64,000 nt of DNA from Moniliella sp. 'wahieum' (Eukaryota > Basidiomycota > Moniliellomycetes > Moniliellales > Moniliellaceae): positions 682,001-746,000 of the forward strand of contig RSEE01000007.1 in NCBI GenBank assembly GCA_003971905.1. Reading direction: 5' to 3'. Position numbers and translations under genes: made by a program. Under the pieces are notes generated by a model. It searched no databases. It worked only from the letters and a program-made list of their open reading frames with translations, and was not told the origin of the DNA. This document shows, one piece after another, positions 1-11,345 of the stretch (position 1 is the first letter of the stretch; each line of letters opens with the position of its first letter).

Positions 1-1681
1 AACCTGCCAGCTGCGCCCCGTCGACCTTACATTGTGGTGAGCTACGACAAGAATGAGTATGTCGGCCATGAAGAGTTGTGTCCCACACACACTGGACCAG
101 GCTCCGATTTGGCCTCTGCCTCGGCCGTTGCCCAGTCCAACCCAATGTGGAACGATGAGGTGGTGTTTGATGTGACGTCCGCCGGCCCCAAAGTTCTTGT
201 TTCGGTTTACGACCGCTCTGCCGACGATGATGGCTTTCTGGGCATGCGCGACATTACCCCACTGTTGCAGGACCAGCATACCAGCGAGCAGTGGTATCCT
301 CTGATCGGCCGAAAGTATGCGTCCGAGGGCGGGCCGTGCCCAGTGGAAATGCTTTGGAAGAGCGGGGCGAGATCCTGGTCAAGCTTCGATACGACCGCCG
401 TCCGCGCCGCAAACTCACCGTGCGCGATTTTGAGATGATCAAATGGATCGGAAAGGGCACGTTTGGGCGTGTCTTTCAAGTTCGCAAAAAGGACACACGG
501 CGCATCTACGCAATGAAGGTGCTGAGCAAGCGGGACATTGTAATGAGGAAGGAAGTTGTGCACACCATGGGTGAACGCAAGATCCTGGAACAATCCCTGT
601 CATGCCCTTTCTTAGTCGGCCTTAAATTCTCCTTTCAGTCTTCCACGGAGTTGTTTCTGGTAACGGACTACAAGTCAGGGGGCGAGCTGTTCTGGCATCT
701 TCAGCGTGAGGGTCGCTTTACAGAGGAACGCGCCAAGTTCTACATTGCCGAGCTCGTCCTTGCTTTGGAGCATCTACACAAATACGACATTGTCTATCGT
801 GACCTCAAGCCCGAAAACATTCTCCTCGATGCAACAGGTCATGTTGCGCTCTGTGATTTTGGTCTATCCAAACCCGACCTGGGCAACGGACAGCGCACCA
901 ACACGTTTTGTGGCACCCCCGAATTTCTTGCACCCGAGGTACTGCTCGACGAGGCAGGGTATTCCAAGATGATCGACTGGAGCTTGGGCGTGTACGTGGT
1001 TTTTGTCCCTTCCGCTGACATGCTTGGGCACGCGGTCTGACTTGGATTTCTTGGATAGTTTGCTTTTTGAGATGTGCTGCGGCTGGTCTCCCTTTTTTGC
1101 CGAAGACACCCAGCAAATGTACCGAAACATCTGCTTTGCTAAGATCAAGTTCCCACGGGGGCGATCGGGGATGATGGCAAGCAGTTTGTCAAGGAGCTTC
1201 TCAACCGCAACCCCAAACATCGTCTCGGATACTTGAACGATGCTCTCGACCTCAAGCGACACCCCTTCTTTTCCAACCTGGACTGGGACTTGCTCGCAAC
1301 CAAAAAGATCCCGCCGCCCTTCAAGCCGCTTGTCGAATCGGAGGAGTCGGTGGTCAACTTTGATCCTGAGTTTACCGCCACCGATTTGCGCTCGGTGGTG
1401 CACGACATGGAGGGGATCGATTTGGCAGAGGATGCTCAAGTCGGCCATGACCATGGAAATGAGGAGGATGACGATGCTTCTCTTCGGCACTGCAGCGTCG
1501 GTTTTCAGGCTTCTCCTATTCAGGTAAGGACGATGGTACACCCGTCGGTGGCAGGTCCCGCCGTGGATCGGCTTTCACTTCATCCCTTGCCTTTGGGGGG
1601 GGCATGTTGTTTATGACTCCTCTCCCAGCCGAGGAACCGGCGCCTTCATTACAAGATCCTGTGGTTGGACCACAAGCCTGA
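1..1681 (+). CDS. YPK1: AGC-family protein kinase, YPK1/Gad8 type (5' partial)
   Basis: This is a serine/threonine kinase of the Ypk1/Gad8/SGK class, which in fungi acts downstream of TORC2 and Pdk1 in plasma-membrane and sphingolipid signalling (family knowledge). The gene enters from the left edge. A C2-like stretch comes first (VVSYDKNEYVGHE, then WYPLIGRK). The kinase domain follows, with the glycine loop GKGTFGRVF, AMKVL, the catalytic YRDLKPEN, DFGLSKPD and the activation-loop TFCGTPEFLAPE. An intron at 992-1058 (GTACGT...TAG) splits LGV from LLFEMCCGWSPFF. The C-terminal extension holds the turn-motif region FDPEFTATD and the hydrophobic motif FSGFSYS. Translation then ends at TGA 1679-1681. 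The frame changes near 340-370, at the G run near 1157 and between 1440 and 1500, each as if one base were missing. KMIDWSLG lacks one of the usual two Trp. Confidence 0.9.
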
Positions 1682-2335
1682 GTTCCTTCCCCGCAGCGTG
1701 ATCAACCTCATCATGCCTTCATACTACTCTATACCGACAATATGTAAGCGCATTTCGTTCTCCGTTATTCTCAGGGGCCACCCATATGCTATTGTTTCTA
1801 TACTCTTGCCCCTGCATTGCTTTCCTCCCCTTGGTTTCCTTACATGGGTTTCCTGTACTGAAGCCCACTCTCCATTGAGAGTGTAAAAGGGCAAATCAGA
1901 CAACCTCACTCTTCTTATTATGACCAATACACACACTGAATAACTCTTCTTCCCATGGGATCGGTTGACATATACATTCGTCACATGAAGAATGCGATGT
2001 TGGGAGTTTTGGCCACGGGAGATCGGCAGAAAAGGAAGTCCCGCACCAAGTCGCCCCCTTCTGTCGCTCCACACCGCATCCTCTACTCTACTTCAGCGCC
2101 CTTCCAAGCGTCCTGGAAGTGTGCTGTTGGCCTACTGGTGCAACAACCGCAGCGAGAAGGAGGCCGCAGGCCAGGATGCGCGTTTCAGGATTGCCCCCTT
2201 GCCCTGAATTGGCACCGGCTGATGTTCTTGGACTGCCACTTGGTTCCAAGATACACGAACATGACTCCGGTCTGGCACAAGCAGTAACATGATTATAGGT
2301 AGCAAGCATAACCGCGCTTCAGACCGAACCGACAA
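1682..2335. other. Intergenic, 3' ends of two convergent genes
   Basis: These 654 bases lie between the stop of the YPK1-like gene and the apparent stop of the convergent unknown gene. Short open frames exist on both strands but none shows family motifs or splice support. The minus-strand frame of the downstream gene stays open from 2335 to 2132 beyond its stop, so that protein may be longer than annotated. Confidence 0.5.
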
Positions 2336-4054
2336 TCAAGAGTTCCAGCACAATGCGGCCCACTGGGCTCCAGGGCGCCCAATCTGGCACCTCGTTGATC
2401 TCGGCACGGACGGATCGGTTGGTGGTGCAGAGAGAGGGAGAGACGGTGAAGCTGTAGAGGAAGGCAAGGCCGAGTGGGGATTCACCTTTCGTGCAGCCGC
2501 CTGCCGAGCACGCAGGGCCGACGTCCAGGTCACCTGTTCGCTGGAGACCTCACTGGCCTCTCCTCGCGCTGCCGGCATGCCGGCTACCACGGCGGCCACG
2601 CGGAAGAGACGCTGCTCAAGCTTGTGCAACGCCGCACTCTTGCCTGGTTGCAAGAACGAGGTGTCCACATCTGCATCTTCCTTCTCATCGCCCACATCCA
2701 CTCCGCTCGCGCTCGCTCCCACTCCGTTCGGTGCACCAGCATTCGCCCCTGCTCGAGCTCGGGCTCGGAAGGGTGCCGCGTCCGGGGCTTGGTGGGCGGT
2801 AACCCGAGTAACTGCAACCGGCTCCACCCGCCCGGAAGAGGGGTCGTTGGTTGGGTCGGCAGGGAAAGCGGGTGCCATGAAGCTGACATAGGCCTCGGGC
2901 GCGGGTGGGAGCGTAAGATGAACGACCCACGTGCCCCATCCCTCTTGACCAGTTGGTGGGCAGCGTTCCAGGTGTAAGCGGAACGGTCGGTCTCGCTTGC
3001 CCGGTGGGGTGGCAGACGGGAAAGTCGCAATCAGCCATGTTTGCAGCGCTGCCAGATATTGCTCGGCGCTTTGGCGTGTATACGGCGCGAAGGGTTCTGA
3101 CCCAAGACGGGAAACCACTTCAGTTGGCAACATGGCATGTCGAACCGATTCGGTAGCCCCATCCGGGGGTTCTGTGTCGCACACAGTAAGTTAGAAATGG
3201 GTCGAGGGGAAGCAAGACGGGACTTACTGAACAGAAGCCAGGGCGGGGGTAGACCGAGCCTGTGTGGCCAGGCGTTCAGCCTGGGGAGCAGCCACACCAA
3301 GGCGCAGACGTTTGCGCACATGATCGTTTCGAGCCCGCATTGCGCGAAGGGAATGTTGCCCTTGAAGAAGACGCACCACCAATGCCAAGGGAGAAGGGCT
3401 GGGCTCTACCGCCCCGTCGGGGCCCTTGGTAGAAGGCAGGCAGGGAGGTAGCCAATCGAGCGGTACCGCTATAAAGCGATCCATAAGAGACTGTGTTCGC
3501 TGCATCGCAGTCATGTACCGAGTCTCGATGCTGGGCATGCCAAACCCCGAGTAGGCTTGGTTCATCTGGGCAAGAACAGCCATTAGGCGCTTGGAGAGGC
3601 ACCAGCAAATCGGGAAGCTGCTGTACCAATCCGTTGGTGCGGCACCACAGAGGCGAGGCAGAAGTGCCACTAGGACGGGTGGTAGTATTTTGGCTTGCGA
3701 CAGGAGCAGGCGTCTGGGTCGATGGAGGCGGTGGTGGGCGGGGCTGCTGCATCAGAGGTGCATCGTCCGACTCATCCGAGTCAGAATCAGCGCCGCCGAC
3801 AGGTGGGGGCGGTGGCAGCACATTCGTCACCTTGTTCACCTCGGTAGAAGAAGATTCGGGCTGGAGGGAAAGGGGATCGAGCCATCCGGATGTGGAAGTG
3901 GCGGGTCCGATGGAGCTGTCGAGCATTTGGAGCAGGGTCTGCAACTGGCTGATGGACTGCCGTAGCTCAGCCGCTGTGGGAGGGCGTGGAGGCACGGTGC
4001 CCTCGCCATTTAGAATTGGCAGCGAGTCTATGCCCCCGACACTGTCCGCTTCAT
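2336..4054 (-). CDS. Unknown protein with acidic/Pro-rich linker
   Basis: I do not recognise this protein. The chosen start is the ATG at 4054-4052 in the context CGCACCATGAAG. It joins the long frame beginning near 3995 if one G is restored in a five-G run near 4035. The N-terminus has a short heptad-like helix (LRQSISQLQTLLQML). A Ser/Asp/Pro-rich linker follows (DSDSDESDD, then runs of Pro). A second helical segment includes YMTAMQRTQSLMDRF and the basic stretch MRARNDHVRKRLRLG. An intron at about 3181-3233 (GTAAGT donor, ACACAG acceptor) precedes a last exon containing GWGTWVVHLTLPP and then low-complexity Ala/Ser-rich sequence. A second frame change lies near 3590-3600. The acidic linker and two helical segments would suit a subunit of a nuclear complex, but this is only a guess. 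Confidence 0.5.
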
Positions 4055-4217
4055 GGTGCGCGCGGCGTTGGAGATGGTGATGGAGACGGAGGCAAGACGG
4101 AGTTGGCGCTGGGGGGGCGATGGTTGATGGAGGCGACGACTGCCAGAAGACACTTGTCCGAGAGGGCGGCTATGTCACATTTCATTGTTGCATTTTGGAT
4201 CTGGCCGAGCGAGGCGG

Positions 4218-4276
4218 TGATCGGTGATCGGTGATCGATAATCGATAATTCGATAATCGATAATCATGAATCACGC
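4218..4276. repeat. Heptad array TGA-TCGG / TGA-TCGA / TAA-TCGA
   Basis: Three TGA triplets spaced 7 bp apart (4218, 4225, 4232) alternate with TCGG, TCGG and TCGA. The array then degenerates into TAA-TCGA units and ends near TCATGAATCACGCG. It lies about 160 bp upstream of the start of the minus-strand unknown gene. It is one member of the window-wide family described in the findings. Confidence 0.8.
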
Positions 4277-4808
4277 GCACGCGTCGTGAGGCACTTGGTA
4301 TTCCCATGGAGAAGAGAGGGTTTATTAACCTCTGTTGGTCTTGTTGCGCATAACTTCTTTCATTGACCACTTTCTTCCCTTTCACGGACTGTTGTTTTCG
4401 ATACTGTGAGAGCTCCGTGCAGCATGCATGCCCATTGCTTAGGAACTCAGCAAACTCCCCTTTTGGCCCCTCAACCTATTGGAATCTCTTTCGACAAAAG
4501 AATTCTCATATGATGTGTCCGCGTTTGTATAACTTTTTTACCACTACACCTCGTCCACTTGCCCGAGCAGTTTGGGCACTTATGTCAAACGTTGGACCCA
4601 GTCTAGCCTAGAACTTGCATGGATGATCCATAACAAGACGGCCATGCTCTATAGAGGAAGAAACTGGGCAACGAACCGCGGAAGCGACGTTGTTTACTAG
4701 CCATTTCTTGTGGAGCTCATTCCTTTTGTGCTAAACAAAGAACCGCTAGCTCATTTAGCCATGCACTAACAAGTGAATCAAGTCTCACGTTGACATGCCA
4801 TAGGGGGA

Positions 4809-4882
4809 GAGAAGGAATAATAAATGGGAGAATGTAGACTGAGTGAGAAGGAATAATGAATGGGAGTATGTAGACTGTGAGT
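4809..4882. repeat. Imperfect tandem duplication, unit about 36 bp
   Basis: Two adjacent copies start with GAGAAGGAATAAT (4809-4844 and 4845-4882). They continue with near-identical AATGGGAG and ATGTAGACTG segments, differing by a few substitutions and a 2-bp insertion. No coding potential is visible. It is probably a local slippage duplication. Confidence 0.8.
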
Positions 4883-5618
4883 GAGATGCCATCCAGGCGA
4901 ACCACAATCATCCTTCTGCCAACCATCTCCACCATGACCATTCCAAGATATCTCCATGTTCCCATATTTACTATCACACCACGCTGATGTCTGCTGCTCG
5001 CGTCAATTAACCACTGACCACGGCTGCAAGCTCTCCGTCGTCGGTGTGGGGCAGCGATAATAACATGTTTTCTCCTCTCGCGTCCGAGTGGTGGAAAGAA
5101 AAGGGAAAATTTGGTTTGCTGCACGTCATTCTCCTCTCTCGCGTTCAGTTTACTTGGGAAAAAAGAAGGAGGAGTTGGCCCAGTATGAATGCGCCAACTT
5201 TTCGTTCACTCGGGGAACCACGGCCTCTGTCCCATCTGATGGGAGGCAGGGCATTGTGGGGATCGATGCCATTATACGGCGTGAAACATTGCGATTGCCT
5301 CTGAGCAGACAGCCCAAAATCCATGATAGGTATCTGCAGCGACCTCGATCCAGCACCAAGGAGAGTGAGGTCAAGCATTGAGGAGATGGAGAGGTGGAGG
5401 AGCTGTGTGCGGGACAAAACAACTGGGACTGGCTGGCGGGTGTGATGTGGTGGAAACTGGCCGGACAAAATAAAACCTGAAACCGAGGTCACTTTAAGTA
5501 CGCACAAAACATTGAAACTGGGGTCGGCGGAATTCGAGCGGAACCGCCTTGTTCTTCGGATCGTTGGCCATAGGTTGCTGGCCCCGTCCTACGCTTCGGA
5601 CCGACCGCCATCATCATC

Positions 5619-6230
5619 ATGTCACTGTCCTGGGTGAGTCAGGCGCTGGCCCGGGGGAAGGTGTGCGTCAAGTGGACGGGCTCCACCGTGTCGGTTGCCC
5701 TCCGCTTGCCTGCCCTTCCGCCCGCTCTGCCACCTCGGGGCCTGACACCTGCCGTGGCTGCGCCGGGCTGTGACCACCTCCACCACGCCACTCCTGCGCC
5801 TGAGGAGGATGCATTGAAGTGGGATGGGTTGTTGAAGGGTGTCCAGAAGCAAAAGAACTCACACAAAATGACCGTACCCGCAATTCAGCCAATTCGAAGC
5901 TGTACCCCACTGTTGGTACGTCCCTTCGGTCGGCCTTGGGGTGAAAGGGTCGTTGCAGATAGCTGACCAGATGTCTCTTTTCCATCCAGCCCTGGTACAC
6001 TGCCCTGGATGTGGCAAGCCAAAGCGCATGCATCACCTGTGCGAGTACTGCTTCAGCCAGATCAATCGGTGCAAAAGCTCGAGTTTGGTCGGTCGAACAA
6101 GGAGCGGGATGTGTTGCTGCAGCAAATCAACAACCTCCCCATTGAGCCGGCCACGGGGAAGCCGCAGCTGGCCTCCCAAAAGCAGGACAAGATTGAGCCC
6201 CCCAAGGCCACACCATCACAGAATCAGTAG
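5619..6230 (+). CDS. MRPL32: Mitochondrial ribosomal protein bL32m
   Basis: This is the large-subunit mitochondrial ribosomal protein of the bL32 family. The start is ATG 5619 (MSLSWVSQALARG), opening an N-terminal extension of about 80 residues that is probably processed in mitochondria. The L32 signature follows: a basic segment QKQKNSHK then TRNSANSKLYPTV, and the zinc site CPGCGKPKRMHHLCEYC. An intron at 5916-5989 (GTACGT donor, branch GCTGAC, acceptor CCAG) sits exactly between the basic segment and the zinc site. The tail reads SNKERDVLLQQINNLP and ends at TAG 6228-6230. Two frame changes are seen. One is near 5870, where ACCGTACC looks like ACCCGTACC. The other is near 6070, just after CFSQIN. 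The family assignment is firm; the exact N-terminus is less so. Confidence 0.88.
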
Positions 6231-6535
6231 TATCCAGGATGTGCATGATTTTTGACACAGCCTAGCTGCAACTGCAGTTACAATTATACCGGCCGAAGGC
6301 CAGAGATGGGTCGCAAGGGTTGTAGAAGCGAGTGCTCCCAGACGACGCTGCCCTCTTTACCCAGCACCACACGTTGAACCGGTGCAAGTTGCACAATTTC
6401 AATTCTGTCTTTTTTTTTCTGCGGCGGCGCTTGACAGGCCGGGAGTTTTCGACAGCTGCGCCCGCTCGTCTTCCCATCGTCTGCGCCACCGCCGCCACCA
6501 CCACCACCAGCCCCACCAGCCCCACCGCCGCCCAT

Positions 6536-8262
6536 ATGGACTACGTCGTGCCCGAGCGTTCGGCCGGCATGGTACTCTGTGCCGACTGCGGAGTGCCCAT
6601 CACGCCCAACAGTGCCAACCTGTGCTGACCTGCGCGGAACTCGATCGACATTACCGATGGCATTCCTAAGCAGGCCACTGTCAACTTTTGCCGCAACTGT
6701 GAGCGGTACCTGAACCCGCCAGCCCAGTGGGTTCAGGCCCGCTCGAGTCGCGGGAGCTTTTGGCGATCTGTCTCAAGAAGCTCAAGGGTCTCAACAAGGT
6801 CCGCCTGATTGATGCTGGCTTTATCTGGACTGAACCCCATTCCAAGCGGCTGCGGGTCAAATTGACGGTGCAAAAGGAGGTCTTGACCAATACCGTGCTC
6901 CAGCAGATTTTCGAGGTCGTCTTTGTGGTTCAGTATGGCCAGTGCCCCGACTGTACCCGGTTGGCAGCCAAGAACACCTGGAAAGCGATGGTGCAGCTGC
7001 GGCAAAAGGTGCCGCACAAACGCACCTTTTTGTATCTCGAACAACTCATTCTCAGCAACAATGCGCATCGCGACACTGTTTCCATCCGGGAGGCTAAGGA
7101 TGGCCTCGATTTCTTTTATGTCCAGAGGGGCCATGCACTGCGGATGTGCGACTTTCTTTCGACGGTGGTGCCGATTCGGGTGAGCAAGTCGGAAGAGCTG
7201 GTGTCGACGGATGTGCACACGAGCCATAGCAAGCAACAAATTTACTACTCGGTCGAGATTGCACCGATTTGCAAGGATGACCTGATTGTTCTTCCGCGCC
7301 CGATGGCCAAAAGCTTGGGCAACATTGGCCAGATTGTGGTCTGCTCCCGCATCACCAATTCCATCCGCCTCTTGGACCCGACGACGCTCCAAAGCGTCGA
7401 TGTACCTGCGGAAAAGTACTGGAAGGATCCGTTTCAGAGCCTGCCTCCATCCCTGAGCTTGTCGAGTTCCTCGTACTGGACATTGAGACGAACACTCAGG
7501 CCAATTATGCCGCGGCCCATCGGATTGGAGGGCCACAACTCCAATGATGCCAAGTGGGTCGAAGCCGATGCCCAAGTGAGCCCAATGAATGCCACTTCGT
7601 TTGGGGAAGCGGATGCTGTCTATCACACCCGTACCCATCTCGGCCGTCTGTTGGCCGCTGGCGACCAGGCCATGGGCTATCACCTCGCGTCGCCAACTTT
7701 AACAACAGTGCGTGGGACACTGTGCCGGCGGAGCGCGTGCCGGACACCGTTTGGTGCGCAAGTCGTACCCGGATAGCAAAAAGCGCCGCAACCGGCGTAT
7801 GTGGAAGCTCAAGTCAATCGCCAAGGAGGCCGGGCCGGACGACGACACCAAGAACCTCCTCCCGGTGCGTCGGCAGTGAACCGGGACCTGGGCGCAGATG
7901 GCGGCAAGGGTGCGATTGGTCGTCGGGGTGGCTTGGATGGCCAACGGGTGCAGCGCGACTACGAAATGTTCCTTGCCCAATTGGAGGAGGACGAGGAGAT
8001 GCGGGCCAATGTCAACATTTACCGTGACACTGCTAAGGAACAAGCACGGGAGGAGCGCAAGCGTGCGATCCGCGAGGCTCGCCAACGGGAACTGCTCGAT
8101 GCCATGGACATGGACGATGGTCCTGCGGTGCACCCTGAAGAGGACGAAGGGATCAATACCGATGGTGAGTCTGAATGGGGTGATGACGATGTGCCTACCA
8201 TTCCTCTCGACGACTTGCTGGACGAGATGGACGAGATGCACATGGACCACGAAGACGAGTAG
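6536..8262 (+). CDS. NMD3: 60S ribosomal subunit nuclear export adaptor NMD3
   Basis: NMD3 binds the pre-60S particle and links it to the CRM1/Xpo1 exportin (family knowledge). The start is ATG 6536 (MDYVVPERSAG). The N-terminal zinc-binding cysteines are visible as CADCG, then C-xx-C, CRNC and CPDC. The core contains DAGFIWTEPHSKRLRVKL, HRDTVSIREAKDGLDFFY, IVVCSRITNSIRLLDP and HTRTHLGRLLAAGD. A basic patch (YPDSKKRRNRRMWKLKS) precedes an acidic C-terminal tail rich in Asp/Glu that ends at TAG 8260-8262. Length fits the family's usual 500-580 residues. No intron is needed. At least five frame changes occur: two between 6620 and 6645, one near 6745, and others near 7450, 7540, 7690 and 7740-7900. 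The 305 bases upstream hold no gene. Confidence 0.92.
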
Positions 8263-8340
8263 CCTGGCCCAATTCACCTCTTCCCTCCCTTTGCACTATG
8301 TACTCCACCATGCATGCTTCCTCTTGAATATCTGACCCAT

Positions 8341-9315
8341 TTAATTGGATCGAGAGATAAAGAACCACTTGTCTACCGAAGGGTCGATGGGGGCGGGAGG
8401 TTGAGCGCTAGCAGCTGGAACTGGGACGTCGGAAGTGAACCCCTTGGTCCCTTCCAAGGTCACATTGACAATCGAGGTCTTGCCTGCGTCGGCCTTGCCC
8501 TTCACGAGACGGTCCCAAGCCTGGTGGCACTCGCGCACAATCTCGCTGGCATACTTGCGATCCTTGGCCTGCCCCGAGAAGGCAAACTGGTTCTCAGGCT
8601 TGCCGTCGGGAACCTTGTAGATGCGGAACCAGTCGGTAGTGGCGTGAGCAGGCCAGGGAGGTGCGTCTCGACGTCCTGAATATCGTTGAGCTGAGGCGCA
8701 AGCGGATCGTTGACGTCAATCACAATCACTTTCCAGTCGGTCTCACCCTCATCCAGTAGAGCCATCACACCCAGCACCTTGACCTGCTTGACCTGGCCCG
8801 TGTACCCCACCTCTTGGCCAATTTCGCACACGTCCACAGGATCATTGTCGCCCTTGGCGAGGTGTCGGGATGGACGTGGTCGGGGTCCTCAAACGTTTGC
8901 GGAAGCGCGTAGTTCCAAATATACCCCTTGTGCGGGAAGCAGTTTCTTACGTAGCGCAGCGTGCCCTTTTGGTGTCTTGGAGGATGGGGTTGAGCCGCTC
9001 GGATTTGCTGATCTCCTGCTTGGCGTTGGACCAACGCGGGATTTCTACCACCATGTTCAAGATAGACTGGCTGGCATTGGCATAGAGGGGGATGTCGTGG
9101 AAGGGGGAGACGGGCTTGCCGTTGTGGGTCACGAAGCGGTAGTCTGGGGTACACGGGTCAGATCAGGTTGGGGGGCAGGCAAGCAGGAGGGCGGACGTAC
9201 CCAGTGTGTTTGCGGCGCCCAGCTGACGGATGGCGTATTGGGAGGGGCAAGCCGCGGTAGACAAGTGGCGGGCAGTGGAGGAGAGGCGGTGGACCGCGCG
9301 GGCGAGGTGGGCCAT
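8341..9315 (-). CDS. IPP1: Inorganic pyrophosphatase, probably mitochondrial
   Basis: This is a family I soluble pyrophosphatase, which hydrolyses PPi to two phosphates with Mg2+. The start is ATG 9315-9313. It opens a basic, Ser/Arg/Ala-rich leader ([20 protein letters not shown]) resembling a mitochondrial presequence. Then comes the conserved N-terminus [10 protein letters not shown], interrupted by an intron at 9144-9200 (GTACGT...CCCCAG). The mature part shows [39 protein letters not shown] and the metal-binding signature [11 protein letters not shown]. It continues with [14 protein letters not shown] and [10 protein letters not shown], ending at 8341. Frame changes fall near 8640, 8870 and 8970. 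In yeast the mitochondrial form is Ppa2 and the cytosolic form Ipp1. This locus may be the mitochondrial isoform or encode both by alternative starts. Confidence 0.93.
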
Positions 9316-10105
9316 GGCGGAGGAGGAGGGGGGGGGGTGAGGTTAGAAGGACGACCTGCGGAAGCCAGGCCAAGTCAAGCCAAGCCAAGCCAATTAGCTA
9401 GTCCGACCGGGGAAAATAGAATTCTTCCGGAGGGGCAGCCGGGAGGATGCTCGATGCCAACCCAACGGCCAAACGGAGGAACCCTAGCGCGGCGGCACGG
9501 GATGACATAAGCAAACTGGGAAAGGACAAGAAGGGCGGGGAGTTAGGGTTGGGCAGGTTTGCACCTGAGAGAGCGGCGCGATGGACAGCATGAGCGTTCA
9601 AGTGGGCGTTGGATGTGCTGCGCTGGGGTGCGCTGCACGGCGGCAGCCCGGCGGCGGGCAGAGGCGCCGTGGGGCGTGGGGCGGCTGCCGGCACGGTTTG
9701 AAGCACGCCGCGAACACGCACGGCGCCAGTGTGGGCGCCGGTGTGCCCCGCAGTGCGCAGGTGCCCGAGGCGGCGCGGTGCCCGCCGGTGCTGGGCGCTG
9801 GCGGCTGTCCGAGACAGACATCCCCGCCGGCGTGGCCGAGCTCGGGGGCGGCGGGGCGGCGAGGTGGCGGCGAGGCAGCTGCGCCGGCAGCACATGGCAT
9901 GCGTAATGCATAATGCAAATGCAAATGCAGGTGCACTGCAGAGCACCAGCTACACAGTTCCTGGCTGCCTGCCTGTCTGCCGTCTGCCGTCTGCCTGGCT
10001 CGAGCACAGCACACAACACTACTCAGCGCTCCCAGCCTCCACCAGCTCCCCGGCCCCCTTTCTTCTCTTCCTCGTCCCCCACCCTCCCCTCCCCACCGCC
10101 CCGCC
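9316..10105. other. Divergent promoter region between IPP1 and PDB1
   Basis: These 790 very GC-rich bases separate two divergent mitochondrial metabolism genes. They include a (AAGCC)n run at about 9370-9393 and an array of TAA-TGCA units at 9904-9930. Open frames on both strands are long only because of base composition and have no motifs. No gene is supported. Confidence 0.5.
9904..9930. repeat. TAA-TGCA heptad array
   Basis: TAA at 9904 and 9911 alternates with the palindromic tetramer TGCA, then decays to AATGCA units. It lies about 180-200 bp upstream of the PDB1 start. It resembles the TGA-tetramer arrays elsewhere but carries TAA. Confidence 0.65.
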
Positions 10106-11345
10106 ATGGTCTTTGCCTCTGTGCTCCGTGCTGCCCCGCGTGCTGCCTGCGTGGCCACACGCTCTGCGCCGCGCGCAGCTGCCTCTGCTGCCTCTGCCCT
10201 TGCCCTCGCCCGCGAGGCCACCCGCCTCACCGCCCTCGTCACCCCCGCAGCTCCGCAACGCCTCTGGCAGCGGCGATGCCCCCAAGGAGCTCACCGTGCG
10301 CGATGCCCTCAACAGCGCCATGGAGGAGGAGATGCTGCGCGACGAAAAGGTGTTTATCCTCGGCGAGGAGGTGGCCGAATACAATGGCGCCTACAAGGTC
10401 ACCCGTGGTCTGTTGGACAAGTTTGGGCCCAAGCGGGTCATCGACTCGCCCATCACCGAGGCCGGCTTTAGCGGTTTGGTCGTGGGTGCGGCCTTGTCGG
10501 GCCTCAAGCCGATTTGCGAGTTTATGACCTTCAAGTGAGTCCTGTGTTCCGTAGCGTGCACGCGCCCGAGCGAACCGAAACTGACTCGAGCCGGTGCGGT
10601 AGCTTTGCCATGCAGGGCATTGACCAGATCATCAACTCGGGTGCCAAGGTCCACTACATGAGTGGTGGCGTGGCTACCTGCCCAATTGTTTTCCGTGGCC
10701 CCAATGGCGCGGCGGCCGGTGTGGCTGCCCAGCACTCGCAGGACTACTCGAGCTGGTACGGCCAGATCCCGGGTCTCAAGGTCCTTTCGCCCTATGACGC
10801 CGAGGATGCACGTGGTCTCCTCAAGGCCGCCGTGCGCGACCCCAACCCGGTCGTGTTCCTTGAGAACGAGATCCTGTATGGTCATTCCTTCCCTGTTACG
10901 CCAGAGATCCTGTCGGACGACTTTGTGCTGCCCATTGGCAAGGCTAAGATCATGCGCCCCGGTAAGGATGTCACCTTGTCACCCACACCATCAACGTCGG
11001 CCACGCGCTTGAGGCCGCTGAGCAGCTCAAGAAGGAAGAAGGCATTGAGGCTGAGGTGATCAACCTGCGTTCCATCCGCCCCTTGGACATTGACACGATC
11101 ATTGCGTCGATTAAGAAGACCAACCACCTGGTCACGATCGAGTCTGGCTTCCCTGCGTTTGGGGTGGGCTCGGAGATCTGCGCCCAGATCATGGAGAGCG
11201 AGGGCTTTGACTACCTCGACGCGCCTGTGGAGCGTGTGACGGGTGCCGATGTGCCCACGCCCACGCTATCAACCTCGAGGCTGCTGCTTTCCCCTCGACC
11301 GATTCGGTCGTCACGGCTGCCCGGCACGTTTTGTACCGCGCCTAA
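10106..11345 (+). CDS. PDB1: Pyruvate dehydrogenase E1 beta subunit
   Basis: This is the beta subunit of the E1 component of mitochondrial pyruvate dehydrogenase, a thiamine-diphosphate enzyme converting pyruvate to acetyl-CoA with E2 and E3. The start is ATG 10106, opening an Arg/Ala-rich mitochondrial leader ([20 protein letters not shown]). The mature protein begins near [17 protein letters not shown]. It shows [75 protein letters not shown] and [12 protein letters not shown]. An intron lies at 10535-10602 (GTGAGT...GGTAG), joining MTF to NFAMQ. The end is TAA 11343-11345. Frame changes occur near 10250, near 10977 (TTGTCACC, probably TTGGTCACC) and near 11262. The length (about 385 residues) matches the family. 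Confidence 0.95.

Larger units (their letters stand above)
4055..5618. other. Long intergenic region with two repeat types
   Basis: This 1.56-kb stretch separates the divergent unknown gene and the bL32m gene. It holds the TGA/TAA heptad array at 4218-4276 and an imperfect 36-38 bp tandem duplication at 4809-4882. Several AT-rich patches occur between 4480 and 5000. A plus-strand open frame at 5088-5381 (97 codons) has no recognisable motif and I do not call it a gene. Nothing else is supported. Confidence 0.5.

Noticed and set aside
5088..5381. 97-codon plus-strand frame that might be a small gene.
   Set aside because: No recognisable motif, no splice or promoter support; left as intergenic.
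9545..9552. TTAGGG motif suggesting a telomere remnant.
   Set aside because: It is a single copy inside ordinary GC-rich DNA, not an array.
9598..10242. Long minus-strand open frame overlapping the PDB1 start.
   Set aside because: It results from very high GC content; no conserved motif, and it overlaps the well-supported PDB1 leader.
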